Part shown: positions 1 through 10,455 of the stretch, piece by piece
How the letters are laid out: each line of letters begins with the position of its first letter
Position numbering within the stretch: the first letter of the stretch is position 1
Assembly (NCBI GenBank): GCA_018670825.1
Contig: JABHIW010000048.1
Location: 61,448 to 125,447, forward strand
Reading direction: 5' to 3'
DNA from: Candidatus Scalindua sp.
GTDB taxonomy: Bacteria > Planctomycetota > Brocadiia > Brocadiales > Scalinduaceae
Length of the DNA stretch: 64,000 nt
The notes under the pieces: model-generated
The model's database searches: none
What the model was told of the DNA's origin: nothing
What the model saw: the letters and a program-made list of their open reading frames with translations, nothing else
Program-made: the position numbers and the translations under genes

Positions 1-2937
1 AAGCAGCCTGCAGAACATTTCATAGCCGACTGCGGCAATATGTCCATGCTGTTCTATACCTAAAATATTTCCTGTGCCTCGAATCTCAAGATCTCGCATC
101 GCAATCTTAAAGCCTGCTCCAAGTTCAGAAAAGTCAATAATTGCCTTTAATCTTTTTTCAGCTTCCGGTGTAACCGGTCTGTTTTTCGGTAGTAAGAGAT
201 ATGCATAAGCGCGGTGCTTATAGCGTCCTACCCTGCCGCGCAATTGATGCAAATCAGCTAAACCAAAATGGTCTGCCTCATTAATAAATATCGTATTTAC
301 ATTCGGAATATCGAGGCCTGACTCTATTATTGTTGTAGATACAAGGATATCTGTCCTCCCATTAATGAAATCTGCTGTTTTCTTCTCCAGGTCTCCTTCC
401 GGCATTTGCCCATGAGCGACAGTAATGCTCGCTTCCGGGACTATCTTCCTGACGGTTTCTGCAATATGATTTATATTTCTTACGCGATTGTGTACAAAAT
501 ATACCTGTCCGTCACGATTTAATTCATGGAGTATTGCATTCCTTATTACCTCTGGATCAAAACGCAATAAATTTGTCTGTATTGATTGTCTGTCCTGGGG
601 CGCTGTATTCAAAGATGAAATATCTCTTATGCCCAAGAGTGACAAATGCAACGTGCGTGGGATTGGAGTTGCAGTTAACGTGAGGACGTCTACCGATTCT
701 CTCAGCTTCTTTAGTTTTTCCTTGTGCGCTACACCAAATCTTTGTTCTTCATCTATTACTATTAATCCGATATCCTTGAAGGTAACATCTTTCTGGACCA
801 ATCTGTGCGTTCCAATTACAATATCTACCTTTCCCTCTTTTAAATCCTCCAGTATCTCCTTTTGCTCTTTTCGTGTTTTGAATCTGCTTAACACATCAAT
901 ATTAACGGGATAGTCTGCCATTCTATCAATAAATGTTCTGTAATGCTGCTGTGCCAGTAAGGTTGTCGGTACCAGGACGGCGACCTGCTTTCCATACATT
1001 ACGGTTTTAAATGCTGCTCTTATTGCAATCTCTGTTTTTCCATATCCTACATCTCCACAAATTAGTCTGTCCATCGGCTTTGATGATTCCATGTCATCCT
1101 TAATATCACTTATAGCCTGTATCTGATCTTCAGTCTCCTGGTATATAAATTCAGACTCAAATTTTCTCTGCCATTCAGAATCTCTCGGGTAGGCAATGCC
1201 CTGTTTTGCTTCTCTGATTGCCTGCATGGAAATGAGTTCGGTTGCCATGTCTTGAACGGCTGCTGTTGCAATTTGTTTTTTCCTTTCCCATGTTCTGTTG
1301 CCCAATTTACTAAGCTTTGGCTTGCGCTCAGAGCCGGATATGTATTTCTGTACTAATTCAATCTTTGTGGCAGGCACATAGACCTTTGCTTCTTCATCGA
1401 ACTCAAGTGTAAGAAATTCACCACAACTACCTGACTCATTATCACTATTGAGTATTTGCATTCCCAGGAACCTTGCTATGCCGTGACTCGCGTGTACTAC
1501 CAAGTCTCCCACTGCCAAATCAAGAAATGAATCGATTGCCTTTGACGGAATCAGACTCTTTGGTTCTCTTCTCAGTCGGTAGCGATGGAATATCTCATGA
1601 TGTGTAAGAAACGCGGTTGAGATATCTTCAAACAAAAAACCATGGTTGAGATGCCCGATTTGATACTCTATATGATTGGAAAGAGAACGTTTGCTTGCAA
1701 CCTTCCTGGTTCTTTTCGGTTTTGTCTTAAGGGGAGCTAGCGGGAAAATAATGTCTGGTGACAGGAGTTCGCTCAGCCTCTGCTCCTCAGCCTGATTACT
1801 ACAGAATATTATGGTATTTTTGTGAGAGGTTCTTATCTCCCCGATCTTTTTAATTGAATTATCTACATCGTGGTCAAAATAATCCAGGGCTTTTATATTA
1901 AATGAAAATGTATTCTCACGTTTAAGTGTTAACCGGGAAAGATATATCTTCCTGAAATCTTTGCATAATTCTAAGATATGATTGAAAGAAAAAATCTTGT
2001 CGTGAGATTGTAAGTTATCGTTTATATGCTCTGCCTTGCTTTCAATGTTTCCATACTCCTTAAAAATTATCCACGACTCTTTTGGTATATAATCAATAAG
2101 AGAGCTGAACTTGCCTTTCCGCATGTCAGATGTATCTGGTAGAGATAGTTTCTCTTTTGGATGAGCAGGCGCATTTATCTGTTCGGTCTGTACACCAAGT
2201 ATTTTACATTCATTAACCTTCTTTGCTGACAATTGTGTCTCCGTGTTAAACATACGGATAGAGTCAATTTCGTCCCCAAAGAACTCAATGCGATAAGGCA
2301 TTCTACCTGCTCTGTTACCTTCCGGAATATCATTACCTTGTTCGTCTTCTTTCAGGGAAGAAAATGGGAAAATGTCGATAATCCCACCCCTCAAGCTGAA
2401 TTCTCCGGGCAGTTCAACTATACCTGTACGCTCAAAACCACCTTTTATTAACCACTCTACAATAAATTCTTGTTCGCATTCCTGCCCGATCTTGATTGTG
2501 AGTATGTTTTTCTCTATTGCTTCCGGCGGAGGGACATGTTGCAAGAGCGACTGGATCGGGGCAATGATAATCCTGCAGGCAGAGTCTTCATTACCTGATA
2601 ACAGCTTATACAAAACATTAATTTGCTGAACATAAGTGTTGGTGTCAGGTAATGATTCGGCGGAGATTGCGTCCTCTGAGACAGGGAAAAAGATAGGGTT
2701 TTCATGAAGAAAAACATTTACATCCTCAAAGACTTCTTCCGCCTCCTCTATGCTCGATGTTACGAAGAGTATTTCCCCATTTCTGGAAAGGTCCTTATCA
2801 CTTGCCAGACCGGCAATGAGAAAAGCAGCCGAAGAACCCCACAACCCCTGAACATGACAATCCTTTCCTGATATCAGGCTCTCTGCAATCTGCTTATACT
2901 TTGTGTCTTTACGAATAAGCTTAAGTGTATTTTTCAC
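1..2937 (-). CDS. mfd: Transcription-repair coupling factor Mfd (partial, 3' end outside window)
   Basis: Mfd is a DNA translocase that removes RNA polymerase stalled at lesions and recruits UvrA. The minus strand reads open for 979 codons from a GTG start at 2937 to the window edge without a stop. The translocase Walker A (GDVGYGKT, near 1050) and the DEEQ box followed by RFGV (near 740) are visible, as are SGLDIPNVNT and the QLRGRVGR motif. The last residues in the window are GIEQHGHIAAVGYEMFCRLL, which lie close to the C-terminal TRCF domain, so roughly the last 150-200 residues are missing. The N-terminal half contains the UvrB-like and CarD-like RNA-polymerase-interaction regions. The start is supported by family alignment more than by its weak upstream GGTAAG sequence. 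Confidence 0.95.
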   Translation of the reverse strand, partial: MKNTLKLIRKDTKYKQIAESLISGKDCHVQGLWGSSAAFLIAGLASDKDLSRNGEILFVTSSIEEAEEVFEDVNVFLHENPIFFPVSEDAISAESLPDTNTYVQQINVLYKLLSGNEDSACRIIIAPIQSLLQHVPPPEAIEKNILTIKIGQECEQEFIVEWLIKGGFERTGIVELPGEFSLRGGIIDIFPFSSLKEDEQGNDIPEGNRAGRMPYRIEFFGDEIDSIRMFNTETQLSAKKVNECKILGVQTEQINAPAHPKEKLSLPDTSDMRKGKFSSLIDYIPKESWIIFKEYGNIESKAEHINDNLQSHDKIFSFNHILELCKDFRKIYLSRLTLKRENTFSFNIKALDYFDHDVDNSIKKIGEIRTSHKNTIIFCSNQAEEQRLSELLSPDIIFPLAPLKTKPKRTRKVASKRSLSNHIEYQIGHLNHGFLFEDISTAFLTHHEIFHRYRLRREPKSLIPSKAIDSFLDLAVGDLVVHASHGIARFLGMQILNSDNESGSCGEFLTLEFDEEAKVYVPATKIELVQKYISGSERKPKLSKLGNRTWERKKQIATAAVQDMATELISMQAIREAKQGIAYPRDSEWQRKFESEFIYQETEDQIQAISDIKDDMESSKPMDRLICGDVGYGKTEIAIRAAFKTVMYGKQVAVLVPTTLLAQQHYRTFIDRMADYPVNIDVLSRFKTRKEQKEILEDLKEGKVDIVIGTHRLVQKDVTFKDIGLIVIDEEQRFGVAHKEKLKKLRESVDVLTLTATPIPRTLHLSLLGIRDISSLNTAPQDRQSIQTNLLRFDPEVIRNAILHELNRDGQVYFVHNRVRNINHIAETVRKIVPEASITVAHGQMPEGDLEKKTADFINGRTDILVSTTIIESGLDIPNVNTIFINEADHFGLADLHQLRGRVGRYKHRAYAYLLLPKNRPVTPEAEKRLKAIIDFSELGAGFKIAMRDLEIRGTGNILGIEQHGHIAAVGYEMFCRLL

Positions 2938-3238
2938 AAGGAAATTATACTTACCTTTTCATAACCGGGCAAGAGTTTATGCTCAAGTGACTGTCCGAGC
3001 GCTATTATGTTCAGCTAATCTGCTGACAGCTATGTTATTGAATTAAGAAGAACATTCCGTTTACCTATTAAATAACAATTTGTGAAGACAATGATAAAGC
3101 CGCACTTGCAAGGTGGCGTTATTTACTCTAAAATAGCTTAAATACTATTAGTAAATACTTTCAATAAGTCTATTGTGATATAAGCGTTAGTTTCATCCTG
3201 GCTGTTACAATATGAATAATGTTTAAGGATTAAGGAAT
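2938..3238. other. Intergenic region between mfd and the RND adaptor
   Basis: This AT-rich divergent spacer must hold promoters for the leftward mfd gene and the rightward efflux pair. No consensus promoter, operator or RNA element stood out; a TAAGGA sequence just before 3239 serves as the ribosome binding site of the adaptor gene. Confidence 0.4.
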
Positions 3239-4321
3239 ATGAAGTCTTCAAAATATATAGCGGCTGGTATATCTGTAGTAGCACTGATTTGGATTTTATC
3301 CGGTATTTTTTTCTCAGGATCCGGGAGTAATGCTAAAGAATCCGTGTTGGGTACCGATCCAACCACAAAAGTTGCAGAAGTCCGTGTCAGGGATATAGCA
3401 GCACAGTCATATGCAAATGATATAGTTGTGACAGGACGTACAAATGCATCACGCACTGTTCAAATTAAGGCCAAAACTAAAGGTCAGATTCAGGTGCTTC
3501 TGAAAGAAAAAGGAGTTCGAGTTGAAGAACATGAAGTTATCGCGAGAATTGAATTGAGTGATCGTGAAGCCAAAGTCATAGAAGCAAAACAACGATTTGC
3601 GCAAAGGCAAATTGAATATGATGCGGCCAAATCATTGGAAGACAAGGGATTTAATTCAAAGGTCACATTAACACGATCCCTTGCTGATCTGGAAACGGCA
3701 CGTGCCGTACTGACAAAAGTAGTAATTGATCAAGAAAATACGAAAATAAAAGCACCTTTTAAGGGTTTGATTTACGATCAGATGATTGAAGTGGGTGATT
3801 ATGTTTCAGTTGGTGATACGATGTTTACGGTTGTAGATATGGATCCGATTGAACTAGTGGTCTTTGTTTCAGAACGCAATATTTCCAGTATCAGGCTGGG
3901 GCATAACGCTTCAGCAGAATTTTATAATGGTGATACTGTCACGGGCAAAGTGAGCTATATTGCTCCCGTTGCATACCAGGCAACAAGAACATTCCGTGTC
4001 GAAATTTCTACTCCCAATCCCGGTTATTCAATAAAGGACGGCCTGACGGCAAAAGTCAGAATTTCGGTAGAAGAAAAAAAAGCACACAAAATTTCACCCT
4101 CTGTTCTGTCACTGAATGACGTGGGTCAGATAGGAGTAAAGATTGTGGATGCTCAGAATAAAGTGCAATTTGTTCCGGTAACAATTTTGTCAGACACATC
4201 AGATTATATGTGGATTCTCGGGCTTCCGGAAAACGTAAAGTTAATTACGGTGGGACAGGATTTTGTATCCCACGGTCAGGCTGTCCGACCGGTAGCGGCG
4301 GACGGAGATGGCCTGCTATGA
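3239..4321 (+). CDS. RND efflux periplasmic adaptor (membrane fusion protein, HlyD/AcrA family)
   Basis: This 360-residue protein is a membrane fusion subunit that would link an inner-membrane RND pump to an outer-membrane channel. It starts with a hydrophobic anchor (about residues 6-23). A split lipoyl-like domain follows: QIKAKTKGQIQVLLKEKG near residue 78 and KIKAPFKGLIYDQ near residue 170. The coiled-coil hairpin between them is short. A beta-barrel segment (SERNISSIRLGHNA) and a membrane-proximal region complete the protein. The stop TGA overlaps the ATG of the next gene (ATGA at 4318-4321), which indicates translational coupling with the pump. No outer-membrane TolC-type gene lies next to the pair. 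Substrate cannot be told from sequence. Confidence 0.9.
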   Translation: MKSSKYIAAGISVVALIWILSGIFFSGSGSNAKESVLGTDPTTKVAEVRVRDIAAQSYANDIVVTGRTNASRTVQIKAKTKGQIQVLLKEKGVRVEEHEVIARIELSDREAKVIEAKQRFAQRQIEYDAAKSLEDKGFNSKVTLTRSLADLETARAVLTKVVIDQENTKIKAPFKGLIYDQMIEVGDYVSVGDTMFTVVDMDPIELVVFVSERNISSIRLGHNASAEFYNGDTVTGKVSYIAPVAYQATRTFRVEISTPNPGYSIKDGLTAKVRISVEEKKAHKISPSVLSLNDVGQIGVKIVDAQNKVQFVPVTILSDTSDYMWILGLPENVKLITVGQDFVSHGQAVRPVAADGDGLL

Positions 4322-7300
4322 TCCACGCCGCTATTCATCACTGCCGAACGGTCCTTTCGATACTGATTTTGCTGCTTATTGCCGGAACATATGCTTATAT
4401 TAATATTGCAAAAGAATCTTCACCGGATATTGATATTCCACAAATTTATGTCTCCATGTCTCTGGAAGGGATATCTCCAGACGATTCAGAGCGATTGTTA
4501 CTGCGTCCAATGGAGCAGGAACTGGCAACTATTGAAGGTGTAAAGGAGATGAAATCCACTGCCTATCAGGGAGGAGGATTTGTTCTGCTGGAATTTCAGG
4601 CAGGGTTTAACAAGGATATCGCTCTGGACGACGTACAGAAAGCAGTGGATCAGGCCAGACCGGAATTGCCGGATGATGTAGAAGAGCCGAGCGTTACAGA
4701 GGTTAATTTCAGCCTGTTCCCGGTATTAGTTGTTACGCTCTCCGGCAATATGCCGGAACGTACATTGTTGAAATTAGCACAAAATTTACAGGATAGGATA
4801 GAGACAATTTCCTCTGTACTGGATGTAAATATTGCCGGTGACAGAGAGGAGCTTGTTGAAATCCTCGTAAACCCGGAGTTGCTTGAGAGCTATGCGTTAA
4901 ATGGCAATGACATCATGAATTTATTTAAGGTGTCCAATCGTCTTGTTGCTGCGGGCAATCTGGATACCGGGGCCGGACGTTTTGCAATCAAAGTACCGGG
5001 CCTTTTCGAAACAGTCCACGACGTCATGAACATGCCGTTGCGTGTGAATGAAGATTCCGTCATCAAGGTACGTGATATCGCGGAAATCCGACGGACTTTC
5101 AAAGACCCTGATAGTATTGCACGTCTACGCGGTGAGCGGGCTATCGCTATCGAGGTGGTTAAACGTTCAGGTGAGAACATTATTGACACGGTAAAAGCGG
5201 TACGAAAGATAGTCGCTGAGGAGAGTAAATTCTGGCCTCAAGACGTTGAAGTCTCTTTTACACAGGACGAGTCAGAAACAATTAAAACAATGTTGCTTGA
5301 TTTGCAGAACAACGTAATCAGCGCCATTATTCTGGTGATGATAGTAGTCGTCTTTGCGCTTGGTGTTCGTACTGCAACGCTTGTGGGAATTGCCATTCCC
5401 GGCGCATTTTTGACCGGTATTTTTGTTATCTATGTAATGGGTCTTACGGTAAACATCGTTGTACTTTTCAGCCTTACCCTTTCAATTGGGATGTTGGTTG
5501 ATGGCGCTATTGTCGTCACTGAGTACGCAGACAGGAAATTGTCAGAAGGAGTCCCACGAGACAAGGCCTACGGCGAAGCAGCAAGACGTATGGCCTGGCC
5601 GATCATATCTTCAACCGCAACAACATTGGCAGCATTTGCGCCGCTTCTGTTCTGGCCGGATACTGTTGGTGAGTTTATGAAATATATGCCGATCACTCTG
5701 ATCGCGGTACTGGCTTCATCCATGCTCATGGCACTTATCTTTGTTCCGACACTGGGCGCTTTATATGGAAAACCCGGTGCCGCCGGTGACCCAAAGATGA
5801 TGCGGATGTTGACTACTTCGGAAGATGGGGACCTCAAAACAATTACCGGTTTCACCGGATTGTACCTTACCGTGTTAGAAGTTGCGCTAAAACGCCCCGG
5901 ACGAATCCTTCTTCTGGCTCTTGTGTTGCTGATAGGTGTTCAGTCTGCTTACATGAAATTTGGAAAAGGTGTTGAATTCTTTCCAAGTATTGAACCGGAT
6001 TTTGCCTCAGTCCTGATCCACGCCAGAGGCAATTTGTCTATTTACGAACAGGATAAATTGGTCAAAGAAGTGGAAGATATTGTCCTTGAAGTAGACGGCA
6101 TTGAAACCATGTACTCGCGTATTGGAACATCAAAACAGAAGGGAACAGATCTGCCGGAAGACGCAATTGGACAAATTCAAATTGCATTTACTGATTGGGA
6201 TACACGCAAACCGGCAAGCGAAATTTTAAATGAAATTAGAGAAAGAACGAGCAGTCTTGCTGGTATCTTTATCGAAACCCGTAAGCAGAAAGAAGGCCCT
6301 GCCGCCGGTAAAGCCGTAGAAATTCAAATCGCCTCTCGCTTCCCGGAGAAGCTGGGACCAGCGACAGTGCAAATCCTGCACATCTTGGAGGAACTGGGTG
6401 ATTTTCGGGACATCGAAGATACAAGACCTCTTCCCGGAATCGAATGGGAGTTGGAAGTTGACAGGGCACAGGCTTCAAAATTCGGAATGGATATAACTAC
6501 CATTGGTAACTATATCCGCATGGTAACAAACGGTTTGAAAGTAGCTGAATACAGGCCGGATGACAGTGATGACGAAATCGATATTGTAATTCGTCATGGT
6601 ACGGAACAGCGGACTTTGGACCAACTGGACAATGTTCGTATTGAAGGTGCTAACGGATCAGTCCCGATCAGCAGTTTTGTTAATCGTTCCGCGCAGCCTG
6701 CCGTAGGAGTGATCTATCGTTCTGATCAAAGACGGATAGTCACGGTAAAGGCCGATTTGCCACCTGAGATCAACATTAACGCAAAAGTTGAACAGATAAA
6801 AGGATGGCTGAGTAAAAAACTTGATAAACTCGATCCGGAAGTAGAAATCACATTTAAAGGGCAGGATGAAGACCAGCGCAATTCACAGTCTTTTCTGACA
6901 AAAGCTTTTATTGTGGCGCTGTTTATGATGGCAATAATTCTGGTCACACAGTTTAACAGCTTTTACAGCGCCTTTTTGATCCTGACGGCGGTGATCATGT
7001 CTACAATTGGTGTGATGATTGGTTTGATGGTAACCGGTCAACCATTCGGCATTGTTATGACCGGCGTTGGTGTAATTGCCCTGGCCGGAATTATCGTGAA
7101 CAACAATATCGTGCTGATCGATACGTTTGATCATCTGCGTCGCCAATATGGCGATAGTATGGATATTCGAGAAATTATCCTGCGCACAGGAGCGCAGCGT
7201 CTCCGGCCTGTCCTGCTCACTACGATTACGACGGTTATCGGGCTGATGCCTATGGTCCTCCAGTTGAATATTGATTTTATATAGCGTAAGACCAGTTATG

Positions 7301-7494
7301 GCGCACCCTCAACACAATGGTGGGTTCAGCTCTCAACAGCAATTGTTTTTGGCCTCAGCTTTTCAACTGTTTTGACGCTTGTTGTCACACCCGCTGCCCT
7401 GATGTGGCGCGAAAAGGCTGCTCCGTCCTTAAGCAATCTGAAAAAACGTTTATGGAAACTCAAATTAAAAAAAAATTCCTCGTATGTGAGTTAA
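4318..7494 (+). pseudogene. RND family efflux transporter permease, interrupted by an in-frame TAG
   Basis: This encodes an AcrB/HAE1-like proton-driven efflux pump. I place the start at 4318, where ATG overlaps the adaptor stop, because the protein then begins IHAAIHHCRTVLSILILLL, a normal first membrane helix; a longer in-frame start at 4210 lies inside the adaptor gene. TM4 carries GMLVDGAIVVTEYADRK and both large periplasmic loops are present. Translation stops at TAG 7282-7284 (codon 989), after MVLQLNIDFI. The same frame continues for 69 more codons with a normal RND C-terminus: YGAPSTQWWVQ, then FGLSFSTVLTLVVTPAALM, to TAA at 7492. The full frame would be 1058 residues, normal for the family. 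Either the gene is a fresh pseudogene, TAG is read through, or there is a base error. The truncated product would lose the last membrane helix. Confidence 0.85.
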
Positions 7495-7551
7495 ACCAAC
7501 TTAAGACTTTAACCAAAATTGAGTGATTATATTTTCTATATTGTAGTAGCC

Positions 7552-7567
7552 GCCCGCCTAGGCGGGC
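7552..7567. terminator. Perfect 16-bp GC palindrome, possible terminator
   Basis: GCCCGCCTAGGCGGGC is a perfect palindrome 57 bp after the RND reading frame, followed by ATTTCTC. It could end transcription of the RND pair, but a hairpin would have no loop and no long T run. Short GC palindromes of this sort are also dispersed genomic repeats. Confidence 0.35.
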
Positions 7568-7636
7568 ATTTCTCAGCGTTAGATGGGCGTATGTGAATTT
7601 CTCGAAAGTTACGCAACCTACTAAAGGATGCTTTTC

Positions 7637-7682
7637 CTCTAACTTTAGTCACTTTAGTTCACTTCACACTTTAGGCACTTAT
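7637..7682. repeat. Dispersed AT-rich repeat of the TTTAGTCACTTTAG type
   Basis: CTAACTTTAGTCACTTTAG followed by TTCACTTCACACTTTAGGCACTT resembles the segment at 32039-32070 (TTAACTTTAGTCC, then TTTAGACACTTCAAACC). It lies just downstream of the cyclophilin gene on the minus strand. It looks like a decayed copy of a dispersed non-coding repeat. Confidence 0.4.
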
Positions 7683-7688
7683 TTAAAC

Positions 7689-8183
7689 TTATAGCTCACC
7701 ACAATCACTAATGGTGACCTGTTTCGATGGTTCACCCATTCGTGATCCCAGTGCCTCTATCTTTTTGACTATATCCATACCCTCAGATACCTTTCCAAAG
7801 ACAACGTGCTTATCGTCAAGCCATGGAGTAACGACAGTAGTAATAAAAAATTGAGAACCGTTTGTATTGGGGCCCGCATTTGCCATTGACAAAAGTCCCG
7901 GCTCGGTGTGTTTGAGTTCAAAGTTCTCATCTTCGAATTTTGATCCGTAGATCGACTTACCACCTGTCCCGTTATGGTTCGTAAAATCACCACCCTGGAT
8001 CATAAAATCTGGAATGACCCGGTGAAATGTACTCTCCTTATACCCAAACCCCTTTTCGCCTGTACACAAGGCACGAAAATTCTCAGCTGTTTTGGGGGTA
8101 ATATCCGTACGTAACTCAATCTCTATCCTCCCAAGGACTTCACCATCAGTTTCTACGTCAAGAAAGACGTTTACCGGTTCCAT
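7689..8183 (-). CDS. Peptidyl-prolyl cis-trans isomerase, cyclophilin type
   Basis: This 164-residue protein is a single cyclophilin domain, which catalyses cis-trans isomerisation of X-Pro bonds during protein folding. The signature motifs are [20 protein letters not shown] (containing the catalytic Arg), [20 protein letters not shown] and [12 protein letters not shown]. No signal peptide is seen, so it is probably cytoplasmic. The length matches a stand-alone bacterial cyclophilin of the eukaryote-like (CsA-binding) kind. The ATG at 8183 is preceded on the minus strand by AAGGAG about 7 bases upstream. It stands alone between the efflux pair and a small membrane protein. Confidence 0.95.
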   Translation of the reverse strand: MEPVNVFLDVETDGEVLGRIEIELRTDITPKTAENFRALCTGEKGFGYKESTFHRVIPDFMIQGGDFTNHNGTGGKSIYGSKFEDENFELKHTEPGLLSMANAGPNTNGSQFFITTVVTPWLDDKHVVFGKVSEGMDIVKKIEALGSRMGEPSKQVTISDCGEL

Positions 8184-8711
8184 AATTTATCTCCTTTTTT
8201 TTAATATTAGTAAAAAATTATATCAATAGTTCCTTCTCTTTTATATCTTTCTTAATACCATTCACCGTAAGAAAATATTATGTAGAAAATTGGATATAAA
8301 AGCAAGTATAAGATTAGCAAAATTTGAGTAACTGATAACACACTAACCGGCAGAAGCGGAATAGTGCAGTTTGGAAGAATATTTTACTACTAAATACTTG
8401 AAGGTAAAACCGTTGATAGTCTCACTGGTAAAACAAGTAAATTACCTATCAATGAGTTATTTTGGAATTGGCACTTAACAAACAAATAGTACAGTGTTAT
8501 AATTTTTATTCTGTTATTGAATTTAAATTTAATAAATCCTCCCTAATACCCCTTTTTCAAAGGGGAAATATATATGAGAAGTAAGTTATTTTTTCCTGAA
8601 CCCTTAATAAATATCTTTTAAAATGATGTCTGTCTATTTATCAAATTTGTTCCTAGAAAACTGGCGTTACTCATTTATACCGGTTATTTAAAAATATTAT
8701 ACCGATAAATT
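8184..8711. other. Intergenic region with a degraded C-rich repeat
   Basis: No gene is seen here. Around 8535-8567 there is AAATCCTCCCTAATACCCC then TTTTTCAAAGGGG, a decayed form of a common dispersed bacterial repeat whose ends pair (CCCCTTT / AAAGGGG). A second fragment of similar type (AAATCCCCTGAATTTAAATT, ending TTTTTTGAAAGGG) occurs at about 9168-9210, so the small gene at 8712 is bracketed by such fragments. Confidence 0.4.
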
Positions 8712-9065
8712 ATGATAATACATATACTCATAGTCATTCTTGCTTTTATGTATTGCCTTTTTCTTATTTGTGCTTTGAGCCAGAAAAAATACAAGATAGC
8801 ACTGCCCGGATACTTCCTAATTGCCGGTGGACTTCTCTTTTTAAAGTTTAGCCCACAGTTTGCAATAAAAACACATGAGAAAAAGGTAGATCTATTAGAT
8901 TTCACAGATCTCACTGTTCTCATGGATCGCATTTACAATCTTAACATACTATCGTTTTGGATCATTGGTGTCGGATTGGCGCTCTCTTTCTTCGCTAATT
9001 TGTACATTACTTTTCATTGCAGAAATGCTATCTTCCCGTTTTTATGGAAACAGAATAATCAATAG
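8712..9065 (+). CDS. Hypothetical small membrane protein
   Basis: I do not recognise this 117-residue protein. It has three hydrophobic segments at about residues 2-22, 30-46 and 78-100, with a charged loop (THEKKVDLLDFTDLTVLMDR) between the second and third. It is bracketed by decayed repeat fragments and followed by a separate transcription unit. No strong ribosome binding site is visible before ATG 8712. It could be a small inner-membrane protein of unknown role; the hydrophobic pattern and base use are compatible with a real gene but do not prove one. Confidence 0.55.
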   Translation: MIIHILIVILAFMYCLFLICALSQKKYKIALPGYFLIAGGLLFLKFSPQFAIKTHEKKVDLLDFTDLTVLMDRIYNLNILSFWIIGVGLALSFFANLYITFHCRNAIFPFLWKQNNQ

Positions 9066-9236
9066 ATCAAGCTTAACTAAGAACAGTTGCTGAGATTAAG
9101 GGATATTGATATAGCAAAGGCATTCTTCTTAGAGAATGAATAAAAATTTAACATATTACATCATATAAATCCCCTGAATTTAAATTCTAAAAATCCAATT
9201 TTTTGAAAGGGAAAAAGATGACAATTAGAAATATCC

Positions 9237-10322
9237 ATGAAGAGTAAGGTCTTTTTTATTGAAACCAGGAATGGTGAATCACTTGCTTCATTAGCTGAAA
9301 AGGTGAAGCTTCTTTACGATGCTGCAGAACTTGAGAGCATCGTAAAGCGAGGTGACATGGTCGCAGTAAAAACCAGTTTTGGGGAAAAGGGAAATATCGG
9401 CCACCTTAAACCTCCAATAATCAAAGCTGCTGTGGATAAAGTAAAATTAAGCGGCGGAAAACCTTTTCTGGTTGAGACAAATACGTTATATGTGGGAAAA
9501 CGGTCTAACACGGTAGACCATTTAATGCTTGCTCATGAGCATGGATTTACGATAGAAAACACAGGAGCTCCTGTTGTTATTGGAGATGGACTTTTTGGAG
9601 AACACAATTGTATTGTTCCTATTAATCAGAAATTGTGTAAAAATGCATATATTTCCGGTGTGGCAAAGGCATCTAATACCATTATTTCTCTTGCTCACGT
9701 TACAGGGCATCTTGCTACCGGTATGGGAGCAACATTTAAGAATGTCGGTATGGGATTGTCATCAAGGGGAGGTAAGCTGGCCCAACACTCCGGGGTAATA
9801 CCTCAGATTATCAGCAAAAATTGTAAAACATGCAAGGTGTGTCAGACTTGGTGTCCCGCAGATGCAATTACTATGGACGATAATACCGCGGTAATTAATC
9901 CTGATACATGTATTGGTTGTGGCGAATGTCTGGCCGTCTGTCAATTCAGTGCTGTTAAGATCGCATGGGATGAGGACACTGCAAATTTACAGAAAAAAGT
10001 CGCGGAATATTGCCTGGCAATTTTAGGAAAGAAAAGGGAGAAGGCAGCGTTCTTTAATTTCCTCACACACATTACAAAACATTGTGACTGTATGGATGAA
10101 CCGTTTGAACCGGATATCTCAGATATCGGCATCGTTGTTTCAAGAGACCCGGTAGCCGTTGAAAAAGCAACGATAGACTTAATAAACGAACACACCGGAA
10201 AAGATTACTTTAACCATATCTGGCCGGAAATTGATTATACCGTGCAGCTTAACCACGCCCATGAAATCGGTTTGGGCAATATCGAGTATGATCTGGTAAA
10301 TGTTACTTCTGATCATAGGTAA
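9237..10322 (+). CDS. DUF362 domain protein with two [4Fe-4S] ferredoxin motifs
   Basis: This 361-residue protein has an N-terminal DUF362 domain (about residues 1-195, with GDMVAVKTSFGEKGN and THVTGH-type segments) and a ferredoxin insert. The two cluster motifs are CKTCKVCQTWCP (about residue 196) and CIGCGECLAVCQ (about residue 226), each the CxxCxxCxxxC pattern for a [4Fe-4S] centre. DUF362 proteins are widespread in anaerobes and are poorly characterised; electron transfer is the safe inference. No signal peptide is seen, so it is likely cytoplasmic. The ATG at 9237 follows AGAAATATCC, a weak ribosome binding site. A repeat-containing spacer separates it from the next gene. Confidence 0.85.
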   Translation: MKSKVFFIETRNGESLASLAEKVKLLYDAAELESIVKRGDMVAVKTSFGEKGNIGHLKPPIIKAAVDKVKLSGGKPFLVETNTLYVGKRSNTVDHLMLAHEHGFTIENTGAPVVIGDGLFGEHNCIVPINQKLCKNAYISGVAKASNTIISLAHVTGHLATGMGATFKNVGMGLSSRGGKLAQHSGVIPQIISKNCKTCKVCQTWCPADAITMDDNTAVINPDTCIGCGECLAVCQFSAVKIAWDEDTANLQKKVAEYCLAILGKKREKAAFFNFLTHITKHCDCMDEPFEPDISDIGIVVSRDPVAVEKATIDLINEHTGKDYFNHIWPEIDYTVQLNHAHEIGLGNIEYDLVNVTSDHR

Positions 10323-10325
10323 TTA

Positions 10326-10398
10326 TTCACCGCAAAGGCGCCAAGTACGCAAAGAAAAGAAATATCTTTAAAGCTAAAAAAAAACGTTCTGCGGTGAA
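10326..10398. repeat. Short inverted-repeat element (TTCACCGCA ... TGCGGTGAA)
   Basis: Perfect 9-bp termini TTCACCGCA (10326-10334) and TGCGGTGAA (10390-10398) flank a CGCAAAGGCGCCAAGTACGC-type core. This resembles a miniature dispersed element seen between genes in many bacteria. It fills the spacer between the DUF362 gene and the phosphodiesterase gene. A more decayed relative may lie at 12665-12740 before cobU (CCACAAAGTCACTAAAACGC). Confidence 0.5.
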
Positions 10399-10455
10399 CT
10401 GTCTCTCTTTCTATTTCATTCGGGTTGGGAACTTGCATTTTAGAATCTCTAAATA

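Noticed and set aside
4210..4317. Upstream extension of the RND pump start
   Set aside because: It lies inside the adaptor gene and adds residues not typical of RND pumps; the ATGA overlap at 4318 is a better start.
7317..7526. A 69-codon frame after the RND stop
   Set aside because: It is a shadow in another frame; the real RND C-terminus is in the pump's own frame from 7285 to 7494.
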